This document shows, in pieces, positions 50,048 to 63,250 of a DNA stretch of 64,000 nucleotides; the first letter of the stretch is position 1; each line of letters opens with the position of its first letter. Source of the stretch: Druceiella hillmani (Eukaryota; Arthropoda; Insecta; Lepidoptera; Hepialidae). The position numbers and the translations under genes are program-made. Under the pieces are notes generated by a model. That model ran no database searches, was not told where the DNA came from, and was given only the letters and a program-made list of their open reading frames with translations. The stretch spans positions 51,135,001 to 51,199,000 of the forward strand of contig JAYKKI010000004.1 of the NCBI GenBank assembly GCA_039881145.1, given 5' to 3'.

Positions 50048-50433
50048 AGCCTTTGTCGATCCACTGACTCCAGTTGGTGTAGCTCTAACGTTAATATGAT
50101 GATTGGGCTTTTTTCCCTCACCCATTGTTATGATCGCTGTGTTCCGCCAAACTCGTATGTCAATATATATTGTCATTTTTGACTCTTTGGCTCGCTTCAT
50201 ATTTCCACAAAAACGTGACTTTTGACTCCGTACTTTGTAAACATATGTTGTTCTTTTTTGAACTTCACTGTATTTACACTCCGCGGAAGTATTATTCGGC
50301 TCAAAGGACAGTGTTGTAACGTATAGGCAGGATTTTAAAATCTAGTTGTTACTAGATCTCAATACAGGTGGTGACTTAACTTAACACCAGCACACCGATT
50401 AAATGAATTAAACGAATTTAAGTAACATTTGAT

Positions 50434-50607
50434 CACAATTAAATGAAACTACGTGATGTAGTATTATTTCTACTTTATTTAAGTTCTATTGCAAAGAATC
50501 TTTGCTAATAGCCTACCTGAAGATGTCGTAATACAACGAAACGTAATTTCATTTAATTGTGAATAATGAATTTCTACAAAATTAACTCCAAATATATTCA
50601 ATCTGTC
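50434..50607 (+). mobile_element. MITE copy 3 (right palindrome arm)
   Basis: The inverted twin of copy 2, flanked by ACATTTGAT at 50425-50433 and 50608-50616. Because both arms carry the same insertion and the same flanks, the MITE inserted before the inverted duplication. Confidence 0.75.
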
Positions 50608-50620
50608 ACATTTGATATTT

Positions 50621-50861
50621 ATTGATATTCAAAGTTGTCACCATGAATGTTGGTGATAGAATACATTTTTACAAATTACTATAGCTTACAAGTAAATATT
50701 GCCTTTTTCTGAATTGCTATTAGTCACAGTTTTACTACATGTATCGTGGTGGAATGGTCATCTGGATAGCACGTGAAGCATGTTGTGCTATAGAGTACTC
50801 TTAATTGCTTAATTTTACCTAATAAACAGGCGCAGACCTCTTTCGTCGGCTTGCCCCCTTT
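50621..50861. repeat. Dispersed repeat copy B (LTR-like)
   Basis: A direct relative of 40625-40859. It starts inside the right arm and continues past the arm's outer end, so this side shows the original context of the element while the left arm has been cut off. Confidence 0.8.
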
Positions 50862-52436
50862 TATTCACAATTATGTTATAACGTTATCTTTTTAGAACTT
50901 AATTTTACAGAAAATGCACTTTTAAGGATTTAAATATTTGTTTGGGAATTACGCGCTATAAAAATTCCGTCTTCAAAAATCCAGCATATTGGGACAACAT
51001 ACGTTATAAATAATATTTTACAGATGTTTAGACTTTTGGGAAAATAAGTGTCATAAGATAATAATTTTAAATTTATTTAACTAACACATTATTTGGATAT
51101 GATATTTTATTGTACATTTAGATAGCAATTTTTTTATATATGTGTTTCATAAAAAGTAGCAACACTAACAATCACAAACAAAGAATTCAAAGTAAGGAGA
51201 ATAACTTTAAAATAATCTTCTGATAGAACCTCTCAGATATTTATCCAATCTCTCCCAACTAATAACTTGTACCAAAAATGTTTTTCTTACACCTAACTTT
51301 AATAAGACTTAAAATACCAGTCTAATAAAAGATTTAATTGAAGACATGAGCACATCATTTTGCTTTCAAAATATAGAACTGACTGTTCTCTTATGCTAGT
51401 ATTGAAAGAATGTACACAATGATGACTTTCCTTTTTCGTCTTGTGGAACGACAAAAATACATTTATTAGTAATGCATCTTCATCTATTTTACCCGCTACC
51501 TACAGACGTTATTGTTCAGAGAGACATTTGATTTCGAATAGAAAATATATAATAATTGAATTTTACCGAAAACTCGATTCATGTTCGATGCTCTAAATAC
51601 CGATCATATGCTAAATACGGAAAATGAATATTAAAAATTAACATAGGTATATTGGAACAATAATAATCGTTACATCATTGTCGACTGGATGTTTATTTTT
51701 AAACTTAAATAATATAGCATCCATCATTTAAAGCACGTCGTCATTCAATGCTATTAAGTTATGTGAAAGTTTTTATAAGCAAACCATATAAATACTAGCG
51801 TCGATTCAATATACTTTCACATACGTATTATTTAGGTCATGCAATGGATTGTACATGATTGATCTCTTACAACCAAATTATTTACTTACTATTGAAACTT
51901 CTTTGTATAAATGTGAATAGTTCATTTTATTCTTTCTTTCAAAAATCTGCTCATCCCTAATAAAATATGTCGAGAAATATCTTAATAATCAAAATTTTAA
52001 TCAACTCCCACTCATTCCTTATAAAAGTTTTTTGTGATAAGCTACTGCTTAATTTTATGTTTTGTTTACTATACAAAACTCAAATTATTTCAACTTTTAA
52101 GCATTGATCTAAATATAAAGATACGGTCAAAGGAACATAAACCAAATCGAAACTGACACCACCAATTCATGTGCGCCATCTATTGCAATTAAACGAAACT
52201 ACTTCGTCAGTCACACGACCGACCGTGTACGACAGTAGATGTAATGTTGTCGTGGCTTTATTTTATTTTATTATTTTTTCTAGGTTTTTCTAAGTTAAAA
52301 AAATATATTTTTTCATTTTGTACGCATGTGATATAACAATGCTTAAAAAGCTTGGAATTTATGTAAAGTAATGAAAATAGTTATTTTTATATAACAAAAT
52401 GCGATTATAATAGGTAAATATAATGGCACTATACTA
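50862..52436. other. Intergenic stretch without recognised features
   Basis: About 1.6 kb of AT-rich sequence. I see no gene or clear element. Confidence 0.6.
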
Positions 52437-53460
52437 ATAATCTCGCTTCAATTGGTCAGTGGGCTCATGAAATGGGTCTTTTGGTTAACCCAAGTAAGTC
52501 ACAAGCTATCATCATCGGTAGTCAAAGACTGACTTCTAAAGTAAACCTACTTAGTTTACCGAAATTAGTGCTAAATAGTACAATAATACCATACGTCAAC
52601 TGTTAAAAACCTGGGCCTACTGATCGATCAAAATCTTAATTGGCGGCCTCAAGTAAATTATGTTAGTCGTCGTGTTTTCAACAGGATACACTCTTTGAAA
52701 CGTCTTCAAAATTTTCTACCGACTAAAACGAAAATCTACCTTTGTCAAACACTTTTATTACCATTAATCGATTATGGAGACGTGTGCTATCCTGATCTTA
52801 ATGAAGAATATTTGTGCAAGTTGGAACGTCTTCAAAATTTATGCATTCGGTATATCTTCGGCCTCAAAAAATATGATCACATTTCTGAATACAGGTCACT
52901 TCTCAAATGGCTGAAGATCCGTGATCGACGCCAACTTCACATACTTACACTTCTTTTTAACATATTAAAAAATCCTCATAGCCCAAATTATCTTTATATT
53001 TGTCTGCTCACGGCCTTGGGCTGCGATCTGAAAGTTCACACACCCTACTTATTCCTAAACATACCTCTACCACTTAAGAAAAATCCTTCACTGTCCAAGC
53101 AGCAAAAATTTGGAATCACCTGGATCCTGACATCAAGAAAATCACGTCTGTAAATATTTTCAAAGATCGAGTGAAAAAATCCTGCATCTCCTGAAACCTT
53201 TTCCTTTGTGTCCTCGCCCTTTCCTGTCTTTCCCATCCCAAATCATGCCAATATTTTGTTTTCTTTTTTAATTTACTTTTGTATTTTTTTTGTCTAATGT
53301 GCTATTAAGAATTTCCATTGTAAAATCTCTTACAGTCTACCAACTAAATTTCAATACAAATTGTTATGGTTGACTGGAAGAGATTGCTCATGTAGCAATA
53401 AGTCCGCCAAATGTACTATACATAAAAGTTAATAATAAATAATAAATAAATAAATAGATA
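52437..53460 (+). mobile_element. 5'-truncated CR1/Jockey-like LINE with 3' tail
   Basis: The frames encode the C-terminal third of a LINE reverse transcriptase: WAHEMGLLVNPSKSQAIIIG, NLGLLIDQNLNW, and a 152-codon frame (52695-53153) with PLIDYGDVCYPDL and LERLQNLCIRYIFGL. After the stop, a 3' UTR with AAGAGATTGCT and AGCAATAAGTCCGCC ends in an (AATAA)n tail at 53425-53460. One or more frameshifts precede 52695. Confidence 0.85.
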
Positions 53461-53979
53461 TGTCAGGAATGATTCAAAATTAAGGCGGCTTAATTACCTC
53501 AACCTCATTCTGAGCCAGTCAGCTTTATTTTATTATACTTATAGTTGTCATCGTTGATAAGACGATTATACAAACACCGATATATATTTCATCAACGATG
53601 AAAAGGTTAAAATGTATCTTAAAGAAATTACAATGTAGACACACACATACTCTCCGTTTACTTACAGGCACATATCTATAGCGTGTTTTCGATAATCATT
53701 TACCCTGTTCTGGTATTTTATATTATTTTAGTTTAAAATATTTGTTTATTATTTTGTACAACATTGGTAATGTGCAAGATATAGAAATATACTGACTCAT
53801 TCAGGTTCACATTTAAATTTTATCTGACCACATAAGAAAACGCGAATTTTTGACAACTCTGTTACAATACAATTGATATGTTATACCGAATATTATTAAA
53901 TCGTTTTCAATTATGTTATGATTTCCTGTTTTATTTACCTTTACAAAAAATTCCCTTTCTTATTGCTTTTCCTTGCTTT

Positions 53980-54290
53980 AAAAATTAATCAAACATTTGA
54001 CACGATAAATTTAAATTAGTTTCAGAGCGATAAGACAATGTCGAGTTGTTTGCAAATATTTCAAACTAGCTGTAGACATAGCTAGTCATAGACTTCGTTC
54101 GCAAGAAATTCGGAATAAGAAAAGTTATTAGAATTTCTTTTTCTCCCTCTTATGTTACTTTTGGTTATAAACTATTATCTACCAAATTTCATCAAAATCC
54201 GTCTAGTAGATTTTGCGTGATTGACGCACAATATAACTGTAAGATAGACAAAAATTGTAAAAAACGTTTTTCTGGCTTCTATTATAATTC
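53980..54290 (+). mobile_element. Dispersed insect-type repeat relic
   Basis: It contains AGACTTCGTTCGC, then ACCAAATTTCATCAAAATCC and GTCTAGTAGATTTTGCGTGA, blocks shared by many diverged insect dispersed repeats. The parent element cannot be named. Confidence 0.5.
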
Positions 54291-54321
54291 TATACACTAA
54301 ATCAATCACTCGTTTTTAAAT

Positions 54322-54395
54322 ATGTTCCATGTATACAATATTATTATATGTTAAGATAATTATTAAAATATTATTATATGTTAAGATAATTATTA
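54322..54395. repeat. Short tandem duplication
   Basis: Two copies of about 28 bases beginning ATATTATTATATGTTAAGAT. Confidence 0.85.
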
Positions 54396-54470
54396 TTTGG
54401 AAGGCTAACTACCTACATTTGTCGACTCTATTTTCTAACGAAAAGCAATAGTTTCAAAAATTTGTTATAT

Positions 54471-54659
<189 letters not shown>

Positions 54660-56178
54660 GCACATACAGTTCCATGCTTAAAATTTTCTTAAGTAGTCTG
54701 CAAAATTCTTTTTGCACTATTTATACTGAACGAACTGGAAAATAATTTTAATAATTTACAACATAGTACACATTGCTCTCAATAATTAGAAACACAACGT
54801 GTGTGTAAGCATATGTATCTTTCATGTATAGGCTTTGTCAATAAGTATATGCGTTGCTTATATTTAATTACTAAATGACACAAACCTGTGAACATTTTAT
54901 ACTTGCATTGGAAATATAAGTATTTTTGTTGTTTTAAGTTTTAAGTTTATCGGTTTAGACGTTTTTGACTTATTAAAGTGGCAGTCAAATGGAAAAATAC
55001 TAATTACTTTTGCTTCTAAGGTTAGGTTCATTTTGCTTTTAATATCTTTCCGGCACCGCACTCACCAGTAGATTTTTAAAAACCAAAGCAAAGAAAAATG
55101 AATATTTCAAAAAAAGTAATGTGAGAAAATATGTCTTTACAAGGTCACAACATTGGAATTCATATACATAGTTACTTAAAATACAACTATTTTTTCAATA
55201 AATAAAGAAATATATATATATGAGAAACGATTATTAGTCGAATGTAATATACATAAACCTTTTTTAAAATTGTCGAACTGTAATTTAAATATATTTTTAC
55301 CATACCATCCGACATTTTTTTATTATTTTCGAAATAAATATACTCACAGAATCAAAATGTCAACTGGAACGAAACGCTGCTAATTTCGCCATTTAGCATC
55401 GTTTCTAGTGGGACATTTTTTTATTGTTATGGGCCTGTCCTTACGAAGTTATATAAATATATACTTTTAACGCTGTAATATTCCACGTATTACATGTTAT
55501 TGGTGATATGGCCACATATTCATATTTACCATCACATACTAATTTTCAATTCATTTTGATGTTACCTTAGCGGTAAGCTATAAAGTATCATAATTCTCAA
55601 AACAACAAAACATTACAACCTGATTACTATAAACACTTAAATTAATCTGGGGTTGGTTCAATTTTTTGAGATAAAAAACATGCTTTGTTTACAAACGTTT
55701 TTTTCGGAAAAAATATCGTTTGCAGCAGCTGGATTGCACTAATAGCTATTGTTTACTGCCATTAACCAAATAAATAGTGAAAGTATGCTGAAATATTTCG
55801 ATTGACTTTATTATCGGACTGTAAAATGTGATCACGTTATCCTAAATTACATTAAATGTTATATATTTACAATATTCTTCATATTGTTATATAAACATTC
55901 TTATATAAAATAAATGTGTACGCACTTATTAACCTAGTATTGTCCTTACAATACTACTAGTGATTTTAAAGTTTAGATGTTAACAAATTAAAATTGTTAA
56001 TTTCTAATACTCAATGTTATTGTGTAATATAATAATTTAAAAGCGCAGTAAAATACCTTGGCCTTTTTCCGTAATTGCCTAATGACTACAAAAAAAAATT
56101 AACTCAAAGTTAGTTGTCAAATTGACATTTAGAATTAAGAAGTCATATTATAATTTTATTTGAAGTTTTTAAATAATA
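54660..56178. other. Upstream region of mRpS17
   Basis: AT-rich, with no recognised gene or element. The promoter of the mRpS17 gene is expected in its last few hundred bases, but I see no distinctive motif. Confidence 0.5.
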
Positions 56179-56307
56179 ATGGCTGTCCGTAGATCGGCGC
56201 AAAATATTAAAAATTTTTTGTTATTAGGTCAGTGCGTACCAACAGTTAAGCAAAATGCATCAAAAATTAGAGTGAAAAAACTTAAGTTGGATGAAAATTT
56301 ATTAATG
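56179..56307 (+). CDS. mRpS17: mRpS17 exon 1
   Basis: It starts at the first ATG after an AT-rich leader (AAATAATAATGG) and ends ATG|GTAAGC. It encodes the putative import sequence and the first strand. Confidence 0.9.
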
Positions 56308-58378
56308 GTAAGCGTTGGTAGTCGGTACATAACCTCAAAAAATTTAAATGATTGATTTTTTCAATTTATTTTAATTATTTAACACTTAAAATATGATCTT
56401 ATACTTATACTTCACTCAGTTTCGTGACGGTATAAGTCTGGTTTAGCACAAATGCGAGTTTCCCGTTTTCTTTTTTTGGTTTAAGCGAAAGAATACATAA
56501 AGAGTACATAAAAAACGACATATTTAAAAAAATACGGCTCGGACTCGATTATTTCATTATGAAAAATTAATTTGAAATATCCTCTTCCTATGAAGAAACG
56601 TCTATCAGTTGGTTATCAAACATAAATTTTATAATCTTACTTTGTCTGATCCTTTTTACGCATTTCAATTTTTTGATCTTTCAAGTTTGTTTCTCTTTTA
56701 TATCAATTCCTGTTCGTGTTTGCAAATTCAGTATTTAGGTTTACTAAGACTGGCAATTAAGTCGAAAAACTTATAACTTATCACGTCCCTAAGGCAAGAG
56801 CAAGTTAAGAATTGATTAATTATAATACTGAAGATCCTTATTATAAAACTAATGATCCCAGTTAAGTGAAATTGCATTCAATGTAATGTATCTACATGTG
56901 ACAAAATAAAAGAATATGTTACATAAATTTTTACCAAAATGTTAGATCTTTATTAGTAGAAATGTATTTCGGAATTTTTAAATGGGATATGTCTACATGT
57001 ATTTCATTATTACCAGTGGGCGATTATGAATAATGCTAATAAAACATTCGGTTTTGAAAATATCTCAAAATATGTTATGATGATCATTAGTTCAAAACGT
57101 CAGCCAGTTTAACAACCTGCATAAAAACACAATAAAAATTGATGTGTACATTTTTAGATATAGTTTCATCTAAAAATTAAGTGGATGTGTCGCTACTTTC
57201 AATTATTACATATATTAATCCGAACAATTATTTGAATATAAATTGTTAAAATCAAACATTTCAGAAGACCTTATTAGCGTATTTCCCCATTTTTAAGGTT
57301 CCATATCTCAAACTGAAAAACGACACCCTTATAACATTGCTCAGGTGTCTGTCTGTCAGACCTTCTATCACAGACGATGTTCTCAGAAGCCACGTAATTA
57401 AAGACTTGAAATTCGGCATAATTGTACATCTCATTAATCCACGTATTTTACACTGGCTAACTTTTTAATATATAGATAATACAGATGATATGTAAATTAG
57501 ATACACAGAAATTTTTTTACTTTCATAATCATGTGGGGATCGTTTGAAGGGCTTGTTATGGGGAATACAAAAATGTTTCTTTTACTAATTTAAAAAAAAA
57601 ATTGCTAAAATAAAGCATTACCCCCAATAATTTCTGAAAGTAAAAATAAAAGTCATCAAAGAAAAGTTTTGGTAAAATCGGACTAGAAGATTACGGGAAA
57701 ACTATAGCGATTATCATAGAACTTGTAATCTTTTGAAATATGCACTAGTTTTTACTCTTGTGAAAGAATAATAGGCGATATATTACATTATGAAAAATTA
57801 ATATTTGTAAGTAGTTTAATAGAAATACTACATAACACTAAATGTTTATAACTTCCTGAATGTATATGGAACCCTCATATCGAATTCGAATTGTAATTAT
57901 ACTTGAGAGATTTCTTCAATTTATAGTATATTTAATGTATAATTTAATCCTTTTAAACAAAACAGCGTATTTCTTTAATTCATAGACCTATATTATTCCT
58001 TACCCATATTGACAATTTCAGTATTTCCGTGAAGATGACTTCATTTATGTTCATGATCCAAACAAGAAATGTAAAATTGGCGACATTGTGCTTATACAAG
58101 CTCTCCCGGAAAAGCTAACTAAATTGATAACTCATGAAATCAAGGAGATTGTCTTTCCCTTTGGTGACATTACAGACCCAATAACTGGTAAAAAAGTAGC
58201 TGGTGCTCGCTACAGGGAAGACATGGAACACGAGATTGAGATTTACGGCAAAATAGCTTCAACCTTTGAGCACAGCAAGGCACCAGAACGAGGATGGCAA
58301 GAAGGAAAGAAAGAATTCACATCCAAAGAAACATACATGAAGTTCAATGATTCTGACAAAGATCCCTATGCCATTTAA
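56179..58378 (+). CDS. mRpS17: Mitochondrial small ribosomal subunit protein S17, two exons, complete
   Basis: Exons 56179-56307 (43 codons) and 58022-58378 (118 codons plus stop) join in phase 0 to give 161 residues, near the family's usual length. The protein binds small-subunit rRNA in the mitochondrial ribosome. Seen: a basic N-terminus (MAVRRSAQNIKNFLLLGQC) that can serve as import signal, then the S17 OB-fold with VKKLKLDENLLM|YFREDDFIYVHDP, the KCKIGDIVLIQALP signature, and a charged C-terminal extension (RGWQEGKKEF...DPYAI) typical of insect mitochondrial S17. The intron is 1714 bases with GTAAGC...TTTCAG ends. Known: S17 family and OB-fold. Inferred: function by homology. Confidence 0.93.
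56308..58021 (+). other. mRpS17 intron
   Basis: A 1714-base intron. Nothing recognised in it beyond AT-rich sequence. Confidence 0.8.
58022..58378 (+). CDS. mRpS17: mRpS17 exon 2
   Basis: It opens after TTGACAATTTCAG and encodes most of the S17 domain and the C-terminal extension. The stop is TAA at 58376-58378. Without the join to exon 1 the only in-frame ATG is at 58088, which would cut off the first 22 residues of this exon. Confidence 0.93.
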   Translation, partial: YFREDDFIYVHDPNKKCKIGDIVLIQALPEKLTKLITHEIKEIVFPFGDITDPITGKKVAGARYREDMEHEIEIYGKIASTFEHSKAPERGWQEGKKEFTSKETYMKFNDSDKDPYAI

Positions 58379-58431
58379 ACTGTGTTATTTTATTTTTATT
58401 TAATATTTAGTTTAGTTACACATTACAAGCA

Positions 58432-58437
58432 AATAAA
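58432..58437 (+). promoter_or_regulatory. Poly(A) signal of mRpS17
   Basis: AATAAA, 54 bases after the stop codon, followed by a GT-rich stretch (TTGTTTGTTGTTC). It is well placed for 3' processing. Confidence 0.7.
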
Positions 58438-59173
58438 ATACTTTCAAAGTCTCTCTTGTTTGTTGTTCTTACAATTGTGTCTCTCTTAACCCATATTGAA
58501 TTGCAGCTTATCAGATAATTGCACAGTCCGGTTGCCTTATTGTAAGTTTAATGAAAAAAAAATAAAAATCTTATCAAAATCAAGTCAAATCAGTTGATTA
58601 ACCAAATAAATTACGAAAGCTAATTAAACAATATCAAGTCTCATAATAAAAAAACAATATTGTTAGAATTAATTTTTAGTACATAACATAATATTAAGAA
58701 CATCAAAATACAGAAATTTATTAAGCATAACATTGTCTACACCATTCATAACTCAGAAATTTCTTAGCTTTTAAAGGATCTTTCAGAACTTTTTATTGCA
58801 ATCCCTTTAGAATTAACAAATAACCTACTGTTTTATTGTCCCTTCATTCCACATAGTATGCATTCTCATTTTGGCAATGTTGTCTTTACATCTGCCTGTT
58901 TCTCAGAGGTTTCGAACAAAAGTAAAAATGTTAATTAAAATTTATATTTTGAGGGAGATCCCAAACATTACACAGAATCCTATTACGCTGATTGACATAA
59001 TATGGCTTTAATAATTCAATAATAAATACTCAAGATAGATAATTATAAGATGTTTAAAAAATTATGTGTACTAAAAGCAAGGTATTTTTATAAACATTGG
59101 TCTACTTGTATAAAAAAGGTATCCAAACATAAAATACAATTTGGCACCAACTTTCTTTTTATTTAAAAAAACT

Positions 59174-59200
59174 ATTCAGAAGTAATTGCATTACTTCTGA
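59174..59200. repeat. Small perfect hairpin
   Basis: TTCAGAAGTAA and its complement around a 5-base loop. Confidence 0.8.
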
Positions 59201-62200
59201 ATTTTTTATAATTTTCATTCAATGTACATTTTATCTCCACTGTTCGTGAATTTTTTTAATTGGTACCTTCAATAATTGCATGAGGAGACAGTGATTTTTG
59301 AGGGTTATTCAGAAGTATTAAAAAAATTTATGAGGTAGCAAAATAGCATTTTTCTGAATTACTTAAAACAGCTCTCATTTGATACGCCAACCAAACAGCT
59401 TTGAAACAATTTTTTTTAACTTCCCGTTATTCCGCTTAATCAACCTCCAGAATCGAAACCCAAATGTTTTTCAAACTTAATATATTTAAATGAGCCCCCA
59501 CCTCCTATGGTTGTACCAAATTCAACTTTCTATGTGAAAAACTCTCTAAAAAAATACCTTTGATAGACGAACAGGCATCTGATTCTACATATAAGTATTC
59601 CTTTTTTGTTAATTTTAGTATGGAACACAAAAAAAAGTTTAAAAAAAACTATTTACTTTTTTCAATTAATTTTTTTCTATTATAATAGAAGAAATCTACT
59701 TTAAAAGTGTGGCAAGTATTAACCACCAGTATCAATGTTCATTGCATTTTTACCAATAAACAAAACTATGATTCATATCCAAAGTGAACCATAAAGTTTT
59801 GTTTATTGCATAATCAGATGAAGATGTAATGAGAACTTTTCAGGGCATAAATCCAGGCCTTGAAATTAATTAATGGATTTTGATTTTAAATCTAAAGGAA
59901 ACACACAAATAAATAGCCTCCTTTTCATCTATAACCCACAATCTTCTCATCATTAATTATACCTGGAGGTAGATATTGCTAAGACATTTGCCCAATGTCT
60001 TCACAAAGTTTTTTGACAACTGGCCATATGAGTATCCCACCCTCATGGATAATGATACAGCTTGCTTTAATGCAGCTGCAACCTTATAAAAAAGTCAAAG
60101 CATGCCTTGATTACTTAATTTTATTCTAAGTCTAGATTGTTACTCATTTTGACCTTGCAAGTATATAGCTCATGAACTATATGACATCTCTTCACCACGG
60201 TTAACCCAGACCTAAAGTAACCACAAAACATTTAGAATATGCTTTGCATTTACTATGTGAGAATTCTTTATAATCATATAATTGTAAATTCCATGTCTTA
60301 TCACTAATTGCCAACACGATTATTGAATACAAATCTTAATCATTTACTCATAATGTGGCTAGTATACATTATAAGTAATCTTTAATGTTTTGATATTAAC
60401 ATTATTGTGATTTAAAAACTGGAGACAGAATTGTCTTAAGCAATAATATAAAGTTAGAGAAGAGACCATATAAACTAAAGAACCATTTATCTATGCCTAA
60501 ATCTAATTTTCAACGTTATTTGTAAAAATATTAAAAGCTAAAGATTGTTCATAGAACGACTCTTCTACAATAGGACTTGTAAATAATATTAGTTTATTTG
60601 ACAAACAGCTCAAAGCCATTGTATTGAAGCGACCGTGAATGAAATGGTTGAAGTATAAGAATTATTAAGAGTATTAAACAAAAATTGAACAACATTTAAG
60701 TTGTGTTGGTTTAAATCTGATTATTTATAAGGCCAAAAATAAATTGGTTTCATTTCTTCCTTAATCATTACAGTTGATTGACGAATTATTGAAATAAATC
60801 ATAATAATATAGTGTATAAACATATGTAGTTATTGATGTGTGATAAATTAACACCCGTACATAGGTTTATCAAATTCTACAGTACAAAAATCTCAACCAA
60901 TTTGAGGTAGAGTTTCATTTAGCATATGAAGATTTTGGAAAAAGAATATAGTCTGTATTATAATGTCAAATTATTGTAGTGTTTACTGTTATTAGATAAA
61001 TTTAATTCTTTTTAAGTTGTCTTCTTTGTTGTTACTACAAAATGGTTTTTTCTTCCCTATTCCAATCAATTCTTTTCCAACATATCAAATATATTGTGTC
61101 AAAAATATTGTCATTAATTTAATTTGTCCTGTCACAGTCCATTACTAAGCTGTCACAACCTGTCACAGACCATTACTAGGCACAGACGGCTCCAATGAGT
61201 GTACCAATGGCAGTAATGCCCATAATCGCAACGCTAGGTTGGTAATTACAGTACATAGCTTCTCTCGCCAATGGCACTGCTGCTTGTTACTGATCTGTGA
61301 CATTTTAGCTATGCGATTACAAATGCCACAATTTACGAGTGACAGAGAATATATACACTGTGCCATCAAAGGTCACAAGCCTTGTGATCAACATGGTTCA
61401 CCACGGCAATTACCAGTGCGTATATATAAACATCTATAGTTTGAATGTTTAAACTTACATTCCCTTTGTGACTACAGATCTTATATCTAACTGTGGAGCA
61501 TGTCTAATCACAACACACACACTTACAATCAAAGATTAGTCAAATAATGTGTTAATTTAAAATGTAATTCAAGATCTATATTATCATTACCGTTCTATTT
61601 TTATCACATTAGAACTCTCAACAAGTTACTTAGTACTTAAACTGTGAGCATTCAAGTGTAGTGCAAACATAAAATTGAAAATAAAATTTTTTTGCCAGCA
61701 CTAATCACAGAAAGCAAATAAGTATTTTTCCTCTTCTATGATTCTGCAATTAGTAAATATTAAAGAAAAGATTTATTACTAACAACATCGATTGTTTAAA
61801 GAATGGTATAGTCGACAAAGAAAGGCCAATGTAAAGCAACAAATATTTAATAAAATGAATTGTGTTCATAGGTCAGTGTAATTTGTACTGAATAATATTT
61901 TACACAAAAAGAAAAAATATATAACTTCCTTCATATAGAAACATGTATAACAGATTTAGCAGTTTTTATGTAATTTATAACTGAAATGATTCATATGGAG
62001 AGCTTATGTAATTACTTAAATTTTAGGTTACTTAGCATCATAATGCCATTGTATTCCTACGAGAATAAAACAACTAATGGAAATATACTTATTTCCAAAA
62101 ATATATTGCAATTAGATCGCACTAGAACATTTTTATTTAATAACCACAAAGTACAATTTGATATATTTTTGTGTAGTTTTCAGTCCAGAATACTACTGTC

Positions 62201-62859
62201 ATAATAGCATTAGATGATCATATAAATATTAGTAAATAGCACATAATTAATGGGAGTTATATCCATTTACTCATGAACAGTTAAAGTGATAACAGGAAAA
62301 TGCAGAAAAACAAAATAACAGCTATCATAAAATACCACTGATTAAAAAATATCTAGCAAGGAGATGCACGCAGACTTGGCAGACCCTGCTCCTTCAAATT
62401 ACGCAGTTACACACTGGCGAACGTAAGTGGAGCAGACCTTCAAATGAAAATGAGCATTTAAAAAAAGCACCATTGCATGTCCCTTAAGGAAGACAACATC
62501 ACAAAAGATGAATAGTGTGCATGCAGCTCTTTTTAAATTCTAAGTGACGTCTAGTTCTCTCGGCTAAAGGAAATTTTGATGACAATAGTGAAGTGATGAC
62601 TGCTATTGCATCTTTTTGAAACGATCAAAGAAAAGACTTTTACACAAGGTATTTGAGCTTTAAAAAAAAAGGTGGTTTATGTAGAAAATAAAATTTTATT
62701 TTTAACAATATATGTTATATTGTTTTACCTAAAAATTATCATTACTTTTGGATCACTCCTCATACGTATTGTACTTATACAGTTTATTTTACCAACTGGG
62801 CCACATCAGATAATATCAATGTTATAAAACATATTTAATATAATTTATCAATTTACTAG

Positions 62860-63250
62860 CTGTCACCGATGACTTCGCTCAGGTTGTCAATATGAACATT
62901 AAAGTTTTTTAACATATTCGAGTATTCTTTCCGTAGGTTATAAGTTATATTTGCATTTCCAAAAATACCCTTGATAGGGATGAAAGTAATTAAGATGTTA
63001 GCTTAAATTTTGCTTGAATTACTGTCGCAATCTTGATAGTTTCTATTTCTCTTCTCAAGTCCCAGGAGCTTCTTACTGTGGAAGAGTTATTAAATGAATT
63101 AGAAATCCTTTGGCAATTATTCGATAGTCAAAAGACACTGTAGATTTTAATCTAAACCCTAATCATCATCCTTTTGAAAATACTATTGAAATCAGTTCAG
63201 TAAATTTTGGATACTAAAAGAGACAAATGGAAAAATTAAAAGTCTTTTTG
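62860..63250 (-). mobile_element. Dispersed insect-type repeat relic
   Basis: The start CTAGCTGTCACCGATGACTT followed by CGCTCAGG is the reverse complement of the typical ...CGAGCGAAGTC...TAGCTAG end of a common class of diverged repeats, also seen at 53980-54290. Confidence 0.5.

Larger units (their letters stand above)
44659..50649. repeat. Large imperfect palindrome of BEL/Pao and other repeat sequence
   Basis: Left-arm segments 44659-45260 (602 bp) and 47024-48274 (1251 bp) are the inverted counterparts of 50048-50649 (602 bp) and 48797-50047 (1251 bp), with equal lengths on each side. The left arm has 1763 extra bases (45261-47023). Spot comparison found only single-base differences, for example near 45018, 45120, 47355, 47726 and 47991. 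The 522-base spacer (48275-48796) is flanked by TA microsatellites on both sides. Confidence 0.92.

Noticed and set aside
55320..55420. Minus-strand block with a donor-like GTGAGT, considered as an isolated exon
   Set aside because: The frame contains a stop and there is no partner exon.
61163..61439. Overlapping frames on both strands, slightly GC-richer
   Set aside because: Short tandem-like repeats (CTGTCACA..CCATTACTA) suggest repeat sequence; no domain or exon signals.
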